Assembly (NCBI GenBank): GCA_003559585.1
Contig: PWKX01000176.1
Coordinates: forward strand, 1 to 7,119
DNA from: Mollicutes bacterium
GTDB lineage: Bacteria; Bacillota_I; Bacilli_A; Izemoplasmatales; Izemoplasmataceae
Reading direction: 5' to 3'
Length of the DNA stretch: 7,119 bases
The position numbers and the translations under genes are program-made. Position 1 is the stretch's first letter; each line of letters begins with the position of its first letter. Positions 1 through 6,939 of this stretch are shown here, in pieces. The notes beneath the pieces were generated by a model that was not told the origin of the DNA, searched no databases, and saw only the letters and a program-made list of their open reading frames with translations.

Positions 1-40
1 ACTATATGTTCAATTTTTTTATTGCATTTTTAAAAAAAGA

Positions 41-46
41 AGGAGG
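41..46 (+). promoter_or_regulatory. Ribosome binding site of the first lipoprotein gene
   Basis: AGGAGG sits 8 bases before the ATG at 55 and settles that start, which also gives a complete signal peptide. The remaining upstream bases (1-40) are mostly A/T and show no convincing promoter, so the promoter, or an upstream operon partner, probably lies outside the window. Confidence 0.85.
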
Positions 47-54
47 CAACATTC

Positions 55-2994
55 ATGAAGAAATTATTTAGTTTACTTCTAGCACTTGGTTTAGTCTTCA
101 CCATTGCCGCATGTGGAAACGGCGACGATGATGATGACGCACAAGAGCTAGTCGATGCAGCCATTGCTGAGTTAGACTGGGATACTGATCTTACTAGAAC
201 ATCAGACTTTGACTTACCGCAAACTGCATCAAACGGTGTTAGCTACACTTGGATGGCTGAAACTGGCCAAGATAACCTTGATGTTGATGGTTCAACAGCA
301 ATTGTTACCAGACCAGAAGCAGGAGGCGATGCCGTAACGGTTGAATTAACGGTTACAGCAACTAGAATGGACGCAAGCGCTGATAAAGTGTTTAACGTAA
401 CCATTACCCCTGTACCTGAATCTGATGAAGAAATTCTTGCTGAAGCTGTTTTAAACCTTGAACTTAACATTGATTTAAACGATGTTAGAAACGATTTCTC
501 TGTCCCTACATCTGATGGAGAGGTTCAAATCACATGGGAGTCAAGTGACGAAAACGTATTGGTCGTTGACAACAGCAGCATTGGTGTTCATCGCGATGCT
601 GAAGCAGACAAAACAGTGACATTAACTGCGACCCTAACGTTAAATAATGAAACTGACACAAAAGAATTTGTGCTCACCATTCCATTATTTGAAGACCATC
701 CACAAAACCGTGCCGATGAAGCAGCTGAACAGCTAGCCATTTTCCGCACCGACTTTGTGATTGGTGATGTTTATTTACCATCTGAGGGCGACTATGAAAC
801 AACCATTACTTGGTCTTCAAGTCATCCGGAGTATCTTGATGGCGATGGTAGTGTTACCAGACCACGCGGCGATAACGTGGTTGTTGATTTAACCGCAAAC
901 ATCTCATATACAGATGATGAAGGTGTAACCGGCGAGGCAACAAGAGACTTCCTTGCGGTTGTTATTAGCCAAGACAAAACCTATACTTATAGAACGTCAA
1001 TCTCTCCTGTAAGTGACATCAACCCTCATGATGCCACATTAGCAGATGCATCTGATCTTTATACGCTATTAGGTGCTGGTCTTTATATCGGTGATTTTGA
1101 CTTTGCTGAACAAGGTAGAGTTAAAGGAGACTTTAGAGACGCAGAAAACTTAGAATATGACCGTTTCCCACGCATGGCAAGCGAACTGCCAATTGATGTG
1201 AACGAAGACGGTACTGTATGGGAAATCAGACTAAGAGATGATCTATACTTTGAAGATGGCACTCATATTGATGCTGATACATTTATGTTCAGTTATATGA
1301 TGCTTATCGACCCACTGCTTGTCAACGAACGTGGTTATGTGCTTTATGAAGATTTAGATATTGAAGGCGCAGAAGACTACATGTTCCAAGAAGTCGAAGT
1401 TGGTACGCATTATGATGATTATGACATGTCATTTGATGAAGTTGGGATTGAAAAAGTTGGCGACTATGCATTCCAATTCCACTTAAACGCTTCATTCACG
1501 CAATGGAATGTACTTGATAACTTATTAAGTCCAATTACTGGACCTGTACATCCTGAGAACTATGAAGCTCATATGAACGAAGGACGCGACAACACACAAT
1601 ACGGTACACAAGGTGCGATTGATGATTATGTATCTTTTGGTCCATATTCAGTATCATCTTGGGAAGCTGACCAAGTTTATCTGTTTGAAAAAAGAGATGA
1701 CTCTATTTGGGCAGATGAATACCGTTTTGATGCGATTCGTTTTGAAGTATTATCAGAACAATCTCAAATTGTTAATATGTTCGAAGCTGGTAACTTAGAC
1801 GTAGCCGGTGTTGGTGGACAATACTGGGAAGACTTTGAAGATTGGCCAAACCTAAGATTATCACCAACGATGGCGACTTTCCGTTGGGCATTCAACGTGG
1901 CTGATCGTCCTGATGGTGAAACCAACCCAATGTTAAAATATACTGAGTTCCGTCAAGCCATTTATCATGCGGTAGACCGTGGTGAAATGACATCAACCGT
2001 CACAGCGCCATCACTACCACAACAAGGCCTTGTATCACCTGAATACGTAACACATTACACAGATGTTGTGTCTTACCGTGCTACTGATCAAGGTGAAGGT
2101 GTCTTTGAAGACCGCTTCCCTGATACGTACGGATTTAACCCTACATACGCTGTTGAACTATTCGATAGCGCTTATGACCAAGCGGTTGAAGATGGCGTGA
2201 TTAATGATGGTGAGACAGTATGGCTTGAATTATCAATGATGGATGCTGAGACGAACTTTACTACCAATGAATGGGTTCAAGAACAATTAGAAACCATCTT
2301 TGGTGATCGTTTCGAATTCCGTTTACGTCCTATGACTGGCGATGCACTTGATGAAGTTGGCGCATCTGGTAACTTTGATATGATGTTCTATGCATGGCAA
2401 GGTGTAAAGTTTGACCCGATTTCACTCATGGGACAAGTATACAACGATGTCTATCCATTAATGCACGAAGTTGGCTTTAACACATCTGAATGGGACGTTA
2501 CCGTTGAACTTGATGGTTTCTTAGATGTTGCAGACGATCGCTTTGATGAACGTCTTGCTTCTGTTCAAGAAAATATTGATGAGGTTCAAGCAGCCATTGA
2601 TGCTCTAGATCCAGAAGACGAAGAATATGAAGATGATTTAGCGGCATTAGAAGCTGACTTAGCTTATTATCAAGAAATTTACGACGGCATTGAGGCATCT
2701 GAAATTGTTGATGGAGAATTAACCTTAACATTCCATGAATGGTTCCAAGAAACCCGTGCTGGTGGACTCTTCTATGATGAATATGATGGTTTCATTGATG
2801 ATTGGCGTACCATTGCCGCAGCGATGGAAGACATCTTATTAGAAGAACAAATTGCCATCCCACTATTCACAAACGTTGCAACCGCTGCTTATTCTGAGCG
2901 TGTTGTATTCGAAAATGATTTCTTCCATCCTTGGATGGAATGGGGCGGCTTCCGCTACATGTATCTAAATGTTGCAGATGAAGATCTAGATTAA
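55..2994 (+). CDS. Ig-stalked solute-binding lipoprotein of the OppA/SBP_bac_5 family (first paralogue)
   Basis: Predicted lipid-anchored ligand receptor of an ABC importer, acting outside the membrane. Residues 1-20 are a lipoprotein signal peptide: KK at 2-3, a hydrophobic core, and the lipobox IAAC with Cys20 as the acylated residue. An Asp-rich linker (24-28) follows. Residues about 28-306 form three Ig-like repeats, each with a short helical lead, a T-W strand (Trp66, Trp161, Trp253) and a V-x-LT-x-T strand, like the atrophied bacterial Ig family. From about 309 to the end is an extracellular solute-binding domain of family 5: WEIRLRDDLYFEDG at 389-402, then ADTFMFSY; FGPY at 528-531; EAGNLDVA at 577-584; FRQAIYHAVDR at 632-642. 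Classic OppA is about 540 residues, so this domain alone (about 670) is oversized; part of the excess is a helical hairpin at 826-880. The start is fixed by AGGAGG 8 bases upstream. Family membership is clear; peptide as ligand is inference, and no permease is adjacent. Confidence 0.9.
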   Translation: MKKLFSLLLALGLVFTIAACGNGDDDDDAQELVDAAIAELDWDTDLTRTSDFDLPQTASNGVSYTWMAETGQDNLDVDGSTAIVTRPEAGGDAVTVELTVTATRMDASADKVFNVTITPVPESDEEILAEAVLNLELNIDLNDVRNDFSVPTSDGEVQITWESSDENVLVVDNSSIGVHRDAEADKTVTLTATLTLNNETDTKEFVLTIPLFEDHPQNRADEAAEQLAIFRTDFVIGDVYLPSEGDYETTITWSSSHPEYLDGDGSVTRPRGDNVVVDLTANISYTDDEGVTGEATRDFLAVVISQDKTYTYRTSISPVSDINPHDATLADASDLYTLLGAGLYIGDFDFAEQGRVKGDFRDAENLEYDRFPRMASELPIDVNEDGTVWEIRLRDDLYFEDGTHIDADTFMFSYMMLIDPLLVNERGYVLYEDLDIEGAEDYMFQEVEVGTHYDDYDMSFDEVGIEKVGDYAFQFHLNASFTQWNVLDNLLSPITGPVHPENYEAHMNEGRDNTQYGTQGAIDDYVSFGPYSVSSWEADQVYLFEKRDDSIWADEYRFDAIRFEVLSEQSQIVNMFEAGNLDVAGVGGQYWEDFEDWPNLRLSPTMATFRWAFNVADRPDGETNPMLKYTEFRQAIYHAVDRGEMTSTVTAPSLPQQGLVSPEYVTHYTDVVSYRATDQGEGVFEDRFPDTYGFNPTYAVELFDSAYDQAVEDGVINDGETVWLELSMMDAETNFTTNEWVQEQLETIFGDRFEFRLRPMTGDALDEVGASGNFDMMFYAWQGVKFDPISLMGQVYNDVYPLMHEVGFNTSEWDVTVELDGFLDVADDRFDERLASVQENIDEVQAAIDALDPEDEEYEDDLAALEADLAYYQEIYDGIEASEIVDGELTLTFHEWFQETRAGGLFYDEYDGFIDDWRTIAAAMEDILLEEQIAIPLFTNVATAAYSERVVFENDFFHPWMEWGGFRYMYLNVADEDLD
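136..972 (+). other. Region encoding three tandem Ig-like repeats (first paralogue)
   Basis: Residues about 28-120, 123-212 and 216-306 repeat one pattern: a helical segment rich in Ala and Glu, an LP or VP dipeptide (54-55, 150-151, 241-242), a strand ending in T-W (66, 161, 253), a short acidic loop with SS in repeats 2 and 3, an arginine-containing turn (RP at 86-87, HR at 179-180, RP at 269-270), and a V-x-LT strand. This matches the atrophied bacterial Ig domain type found in surface proteins of low-GC bacteria. A spacer or stalk role between the lipid anchor and the binding domain is inference. Confidence 0.75.
2530..2694 (+). other. Region encoding a heptad-patterned helical hairpin insert (first paralogue)
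   Basis: Residues 826-880 read as two helices joined by the acidic turn DPEDE (852-856). Hydrophobic residues fall at 4-3 spacing in the first helix (F830, L834, V837, I841, V844, I848, L851) and in the second (Y858, L862, L865, L869, Y872, Y876, I879). Such an antiparallel coiled-coil hairpin is not part of the usual family-5 binding-protein fold as I know it. Confidence 0.7.
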
Positions 2995-3006
2995 CACAAC
3001 ATCCTC

Positions 3007-3023
3007 ATCTATGTCACATAGAT
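3007..3023 (+). other. Small hairpin just after the first lipoprotein gene
   Basis: ATCTATG and CATAGAT form a perfect 7-bp inverted repeat around a TCA loop, 12 bases past the stop codon. It has no T-run, so it is unlikely to terminate on its own; it may add structure to the 3' end of the mRNA. Confidence 0.4.
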
Positions 3024-3042
3024 TCAACAAACAATAATCATG

Positions 3043-3081
3043 AAGCACCATTATCTTTTATAAGATGATGGTGCTTTTCTT
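3043..3081 (+). terminator. Rho-independent terminator of the first lipoprotein gene
   Basis: The arms AAGCACCATTATCTT (3043-3057) and AAGATGATGGTGCTT (3062-3076) pair over 15 bp with a single G-U wobble and a TTAT loop, followed by TTCTTA, so the stem runs into a T-rich tail. It lies 48 bases past the stop. The reverse strand has no T-run after the stem, so it should act only on plus-strand transcription and separate the two paralogues into different transcripts. Confidence 0.88.
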
Positions 3082-3426
3082 ATGCATTCATCTATGAACA
3101 TAAAACAATCATGATGTTAACACGCATTTAAAAAATTATAAATAGACACATAGTTAACTTTGTACATAAAAAAATACAACAATATATGGTAGGGTAGTAT
3201 TAAATTAATTTACAAATTAAATATATTAATTAAAATGAAACTTACGTGAGCTAAAATGCACATCACATGCTAAGTAGCCATATTTGCAGAAAATGAAAAA
3301 CCATCACTTGAAGATAGGATGCATACATACTTAAAACAGCTAAAAATAGATGTTTAAAAGTTTAATGGCTGTGATGAAAACACATGAAAGTTTTTCTGAA
3401 AACAAGTGTAAATTATAATTTTATGA
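3082..3426. other. AT-rich intergenic stretch without a convincing gene
   Basis: I see no gene with an RBS here on either strand. The stretch contains a 7-bp A/T-only inverted repeat (TTAATTT at 3205-3211, AAATTAA at 3214-3220). A somewhat less AT-rich core at about 3240-3390 has a 27-codon stretch free of stops (3274-3354), flanked by in-frame stops and lacking an RBS. It resembles neither lipoprotein gene nor the sequence upstream of the first one. Confidence 0.6.
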
Positions 3427-3455
3427 TTGACTTTATAATTTTTGTTTTATAGTAT
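3427..3455 (+). promoter_or_regulatory. Candidate promoter of the second lipoprotein gene
   Basis: TTGACT (3427-3432) matches five of six bases of the -35 consensus. Possible -10 boxes are TATAGT (3448-3453, spacing 15, five of six matches) or TAGTAT (3450-3455, spacing 17, four of six). Transcription would start near 3460-3462, giving a leader of about 60 bases. The position after the previous terminator and before the gene supports the call. Confidence 0.55.
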
Positions 3456-3460
3456 TGAAT

Positions 3461-3486
3461 AAATCAAGCCAACTTATGCTTGGTTT
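3461..3486 (+). promoter_or_regulatory. Leader hairpin of the second lipoprotein gene
   Basis: AAATCAAGC (3461-3469) and GCTTGGTTT (3478-3486) pair over 9 bp with one wobble and an 8-base loop. It begins about where the predicted transcript begins and ends 19 bases before the Shine-Dalgarno sequence. It has no T-run and does not cover the RBS, so a 5'-end stabilising stem is likelier than an attenuator; that role is inference. Confidence 0.45.
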
Positions 3487-3505
3487 AAAAATTATAGATG
3501 ATTGT

Positions 3506-3511
3506 AGGAGG
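3506..3511 (+). promoter_or_regulatory. Ribosome binding site of the second lipoprotein gene
   Basis: AGGAGG lies 8 bases before the ATG at 3520, the same spacing as in the first paralogue, and fixes the start. The surrounding leader sequence is otherwise unlike that of the first gene. Confidence 0.85.
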
Positions 3512-3519
3512 GAACAACC

Positions 3520-6450
3520 ATGAAAAAAGTATTTAGTTTGTTACTAATGTTTGGCCTTGTTTTCACCATCACCGCGTGTGGTCGTGATAGTGAAGATGAT
3601 GATGCACAAGCATTGGTCGATGCAGCGCTAGCGGAACTAGACTGGGATACAGATATCACAAGAACCTCAGACTTTAGTTTGCCACAATCTGCATCAAATG
3701 GTGTTAGCTACACCTGGCTAGCTGAAACGGGCCAAAGCACATTAGCAATTGAGGGGTCGACAGCCATTGTTAGTCGCCCTGAAGCCGGTGAAGAAGCGGT
3801 GATTGTAGAATTAACGCTTACCGCAACAAGAATGGACACCAGCGCGTCAAGAACATTCAACATCACCATCACACCTGTGCCTGAAACCGACGAAGAAATT
3901 TTAGCTGAAGCAATACATGACCTTGAGTTAAACCTCGATTTAAACGATGTTAGACATGATTTTTCAGTGCCAACCTCAATTGGTGATGTTCAAATCACTT
4001 GGTCATCCAGTGATGAGGGCGTCTTAGAAGTTAATGGGAGTCACATTATCACGCACCGTCACCCTGAAGCTGATCAAACGGTGACATTAACCGCGAGTTT
4101 AACTTTCAATGAAGTGAGTGATACGAAAGATTTTGTGATTACCGTACCTTTATTTGAAGACCACCCACAAAACCGAGCCGATGAAGCAGCTGAACAACTG
4201 GCTGTTTTCCGTACTGATTTTGTGATTGGTGATATTTATCTGCCATCAAAAGGTGCTTATGATACCACCATTACTTGGTCGTCAAGTCATCCTGAATATC
4301 TTGAAGGTGATGGTTCAGTCACAAGACCACGTGGTGATAATGTGGCGGTTGATTTAACCGCAACTATTTCATACACCGATGATGATGGTGTGACTGGTGA
4401 AGCCTCAAGAGCATTTATTGCGGTTGTGATTAGTCAAGATAAGACCTATACCTATAGAACATCCATTTCACCTGTCAGTGATATCAACCCACATAATACG
4501 ACGTTAGCCACGGCTTCTGACCTCTATGATTTATTGGGAACTGGGTTATACATTGGTGACTTTGACTTTGCCGCTCAAGGTAGAGCTGTAGGAGATTTTA
4601 CAGATGCTGAAAATCTAGCGTATGATCGTTTCCCACGCATGGCAAAAGCTTTGCCGATTGATGTCAATGACGATGGAAAACTGTGGGAAATCAGACTAAG
4701 AGAAGACCTATATTTTGCAGATGGTACCCATATCAATGCAGATACGTTCTTGTTTAGCTATATGATGCTCATTGATCCATTGCTATTAAATGCGCGTGCG
4801 TCTGTCATTTACAATGATTTACAAATTGTAGGCTCAGAAGATTATTTTTTCCAAGAAGTTGCAGCAGGAACGCACTATGATGATTATGACCTATCATTTT
4901 CTGAAGTGGGTATTGATAAAGTGGATGATTACACCTTTACCCTGGCAACCAATTACGCGTTTACACAATGGGATATTTTAGCAAACTTGCTTGGTCCAAT
5001 TACAGGGCCAGTTCATCCTGAAAACTATGAAGCACTGATGAATGATGAAAGAGATAACACTCAATATGGAACCCAAGCTGAGATTGAACACTATGTATCA
5101 TATGGTCCTTACCTTGTGGAAGCATGGGAACCTGATCAAGTCTATGTTTTTACGAAAAACGATGATTTTATTTGGGCTGATGAGTACCGTTTTGACCGTG
5201 TTCGTTATGAGGTCTTAACCGTTCAAACCGATATCGTCAATATGTTTGAAGCTGGTAACTTGGATGTGGCAGGTGTTGGTGGTCAGTACTGGGAACAATA
5301 TGAGAATTGGTCTAACTTAAAACTAACACAAACCATGGCAACATTCCGTTGGGCCTTTAATGGTGGTGAACGTCCTGATGGAAACACCAACCCAATGTTA
5401 CAGTATACCGATTTCCGTCAAGCTATATACCATGCGATTGATCGTCAAGAGATGACCGCAACCGTGACAGCTCCGTCTTTACCAGGACAAGGATTAATCT
5501 CACCTGAATATTTTGCGCATGACTTAGATGACACACCTTATCGTCAAACATCACAGGGGCAATCAGTCTTCGCTGATCGTTTTCCTGATACCAATGGTTA
5601 TAATCCGTCACTGGCAGCTGAATTGTTTGATAGTGCCTATGATCAAGCGATTGCGGATGGTGTGATTGCGGATGGTGATACCGTTTGGTTGGAACTATCA
5701 ATGATGGATTCTGAAACAAACTTCACCACAAATGAGTGGGTGCAAGAAGCACTAGAAAATGTTTTTGGGGACCGTTTTGATTTTAGATTAAGAGCGATGA
5801 CATCCGATGCCTTAGATGATGTTGGTGAAACAGGAAACTTTGACATGATGTTTTATGCATGGCAAGGCGTTAAGTTTGATCCGATTTCATTAATGGGTCA
5901 AGTCTTTACCAATGTATATGGTTTAATGCATGAAGTTGGCTATGATACTGAAAACTGGGATGTTAGCGTTGAATTAGACGGATTTCAAGCGGTAGCTGCT
6001 GAGCGAATTGGCGAAAGATTAAGCGCATTACAAGCTGAAATTGACAGCCTGCAAGCAGCCATTGATGCACTTGATTCAGCAGATCCAGATGATGCCGAAG
6101 AACTCGAGTCATTAGAAGAACAAAAAGCATCACTACAAGCCGAATATGATAACTTAGATGGGTTTGAAGATGTGTTAACATTAACCTTCTTTGATTGGTT
6201 TATTGAAACACGTCCAGGCGGCTTACTGTATGCACCATATGATGGCATTGTTGAGGATTGGCGCAGCATCACAGCAGCGATGGAGTCGCTGTTGTTAGAT
6301 GAACAAATCAACATTCCACTGTTCATTAATAATCAAGCAGCGGCGTATTCTGATCGTGTCGTGTTTGAAAACCCCAGTCAACATGTCCGTATGGAATGGG
6401 GCGGCTTCCGCTACATGTACTTAAATGTCGCAGATGAAGATTTAGATTAA
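3520..6450 (+). CDS. Ig-stalked solute-binding lipoprotein of the OppA/SBP_bac_5 family (second paralogue)
   Basis: Paralogue of the gene at 55-2994 with the same order of parts: signal peptide with lipobox ITAC (Cys20), acidic linker (23-28), three Ig-like repeats with Trp66, Trp161 and Trp253, and a family-5 solute-binding domain from about 309 (WEIRLREDLYFADG at 389-402, YGPY at 528-531, EAGNLDVA at 577-584, FRQAIYHAIDR at 632-642). By hand count 642 of residues 1-850 match the first protein (about 75%) with no gap; the only indel is 3 residues in the loop after the helical hairpin, and the last 91 residues match at 65 positions. The two may bind different ligands or serve different conditions; the ligand is unknown. 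It appears to be transcribed alone, with its own candidate promoter, leader hairpin and terminator. No ABC permease or ATPase gene neighbours it. Confidence 0.9.
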   Translation: MKKVFSLLLMFGLVFTITACGRDSEDDDAQALVDAALAELDWDTDITRTSDFSLPQSASNGVSYTWLAETGQSTLAIEGSTAIVSRPEAGEEAVIVELTLTATRMDTSASRTFNITITPVPETDEEILAEAIHDLELNLDLNDVRHDFSVPTSIGDVQITWSSSDEGVLEVNGSHIITHRHPEADQTVTLTASLTFNEVSDTKDFVITVPLFEDHPQNRADEAAEQLAVFRTDFVIGDIYLPSKGAYDTTITWSSSHPEYLEGDGSVTRPRGDNVAVDLTATISYTDDDGVTGEASRAFIAVVISQDKTYTYRTSISPVSDINPHNTTLATASDLYDLLGTGLYIGDFDFAAQGRAVGDFTDAENLAYDRFPRMAKALPIDVNDDGKLWEIRLREDLYFADGTHINADTFLFSYMMLIDPLLLNARASVIYNDLQIVGSEDYFFQEVAAGTHYDDYDLSFSEVGIDKVDDYTFTLATNYAFTQWDILANLLGPITGPVHPENYEALMNDERDNTQYGTQAEIEHYVSYGPYLVEAWEPDQVYVFTKNDDFIWADEYRFDRVRYEVLTVQTDIVNMFEAGNLDVAGVGGQYWEQYENWSNLKLTQTMATFRWAFNGGERPDGNTNPMLQYTDFRQAIYHAIDRQEMTATVTAPSLPGQGLISPEYFAHDLDDTPYRQTSQGQSVFADRFPDTNGYNPSLAAELFDSAYDQAIADGVIADGDTVWLELSMMDSETNFTTNEWVQEALENVFGDRFDFRLRAMTSDALDDVGETGNFDMMFYAWQGVKFDPISLMGQVFTNVYGLMHEVGYDTENWDVSVELDGFQAVAAERIGERLSALQAEIDSLQAAIDALDSADPDDAEELESLEEQKASLQAEYDNLDGFEDVLTLTFFDWFIETRPGGLLYAPYDGIVEDWRSITAAMESLLLDEQINIPLFINNQAAAYSDRVVFENPSQHVRMEWGGFRYMYLNVADEDLD
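3601..4437 (+). other. Region encoding three tandem Ig-like repeats (second paralogue)
   Basis: The repeats occupy residues about 28-120, 123-212 and 216-306 as in the first protein, with the same Trp, RP/HR and V-x-LT landmarks. The third repeat is the best conserved between the two proteins (for example 211-220 and 251-260 are identical), while the second is the most changed (171-180 and 191-200 each differ at five of ten positions). Confidence 0.75.
5995..6159 (+). other. Region encoding a heptad-patterned helical hairpin insert (second paralogue)
   Basis: Residues 826-880 keep the register seen in the first protein: I830, L834, L837, I841, L844, I848, L851, then L862, L865, L872, Y876, L879, with Lys869 as the one polar break. 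The turn here is DSADPDD (852-858). Much of the exposed surface differs between the two proteins (for example 829-840), yet the core spacing is kept, which argues that the hairpin is real structure. Confidence 0.7.
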
Positions 6451-6472
6451 CGTTTATAAGGTTTCACTTAAA

Positions 6473-6519
6473 AACGCAACCTGCCAATCTCATGGTAGGT
6501 TGCGTTCTTTGCTGTTTTT
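6473..6519 (+). terminator. Rho-independent terminator of the second lipoprotein gene
   Basis: AACGCAACCTGCCA (6473-6486) and TGGTAGGTTGCGTT (6493-6506) form a 14-bp stem with one wobble and a 6-base loop, followed by CTTT, GCTG and TTTTT. It begins 22 bases past the stop. On the minus strand the stem runs into TTTTAAG, so it may also catch read-through from the converging gene. Confidence 0.85.
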
Positions 6520-6524
6520 AAATC

Positions 6525-6556
6525 ATAAAAAAATGCTCATGCAAAGCATGAACATT
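6525..6556 (-). terminator. Rho-independent terminator of the small membrane-protein gene
   Basis: Read on the minus strand, AATGTTCATGC, a TTT loop and GCATGAGCATT form an 11-bp stem with one mismatch, followed by a run of T (complement of the A run 6527-6533). It starts within three bases of the stop codon of the minus-strand gene. Confidence 0.8.
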
Positions 6557-6558
6557 AT

Positions 6559-6933
6559 TTAGCAACTGCGAATGGCTCGGAATGCTCCAATAAAGGTGAT
6601 GATCGCACCGACTTGAATATGAAGCATATAAATTGGCAGTAAAAACGCAAACATGGATGAAACAAACACATAAATCATCCATCCGCCGTTTTCATGTAGT
6701 TTAGGAATGGCGATGATTTGTAAGGTTAACAACATAAACGTGGATAGAAACGTCATTAATGTCACGGTATTATGAAACCCTAACATCCCAGCAAATGGTG
6801 AATCGGCCACCACCATATACCGAAGAAACTGAATCATGGGTGGTAATAACACCACAAACTCAATGATAATTCCAATGATGATGAGATACAAACCTTTAAC
6901 ATTGTATGGATTTTTAGTGATTGTTTTTAACAT
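6559..6933 (-). CDS. Small four-helix membrane protein of unknown function
   Basis: A 124-residue protein I do not recognise. It is strongly hydrophobic with four likely membrane helices: about 14-34, 55-77, 85-104 and 106-118; the last two are separated by almost no loop and could be a tight hairpin. Positive charges cluster at the N-terminus (K3, K7, K13) and the C-terminus (R119, R122), suggesting both ends are cytoplasmic. The first loop carries R38 and D44, the second K78, H80 and E81; no catalytic or metal-binding motif is apparent. The start is supported by GGAGG 6 bases upstream. It converges on the second lipoprotein gene, with a terminator of its own, so it is not in that operon. 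A real gene is very likely from its RBS, hydrophobic pattern and terminator; its function cannot be assigned. Confidence 0.8.
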   Translation of the reverse strand: MLKTITKNPYNVKGLYLIIIGIIIEFVVLLPPMIQFLRYMVVADSPFAGMLGFHNTVTLMTFLSTFMLLTLQIIAIPKLHENGGWMIYVFVSSMFAFLLPIYMLHIQVGAIITFIGAFRAIRSC

Positions 6934-6939
6934 ATGATA

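Noticed and set aside
243..470. Minus-strand open frame of 75 codons opposite the Ig-like repeats
   Set aside because: Shadow of the first lipoprotein gene; no RBS, and its Ser/Thr/Val composition is the complement of the sense codons.
1613..1798. Plus-strand open frame of 61 codons inside the first lipoprotein gene
   Set aside because: It is in another frame of a well-supported conserved gene, with no RBS and no membrane or domain pattern of its own.
3461..3486. Leader hairpin as a transcription attenuator or riboswitch
   Set aside because: There is no T-run after the stem, no competing anti-terminator, and no recognised riboswitch core in the preceding bases.
5423..5846. Two overlapping minus-strand open frames (5423-5719, 5643-5846)
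   Set aside because: Both are antisense to the conserved binding domain, lack Shine-Dalgarno sequences, and have compositions (His, Gln and Ser runs) that mirror the coding strand.
5985..6326. Open frame of 113 codons on the minus strand, very rich in Ser
   Set aside because: It lies wholly opposite the second lipoprotein gene. Its Ser runs are the complement of Ala/Glu-rich helical-hairpin codons, and it has no RBS or independent signal.
55..6450. The tandem pair as a composite mobile element or a recent duplication by repeat recombination
   Set aside because: No transposase, terminal inverted repeats or target-site duplications are visible, and the flanks of the two genes do not match.
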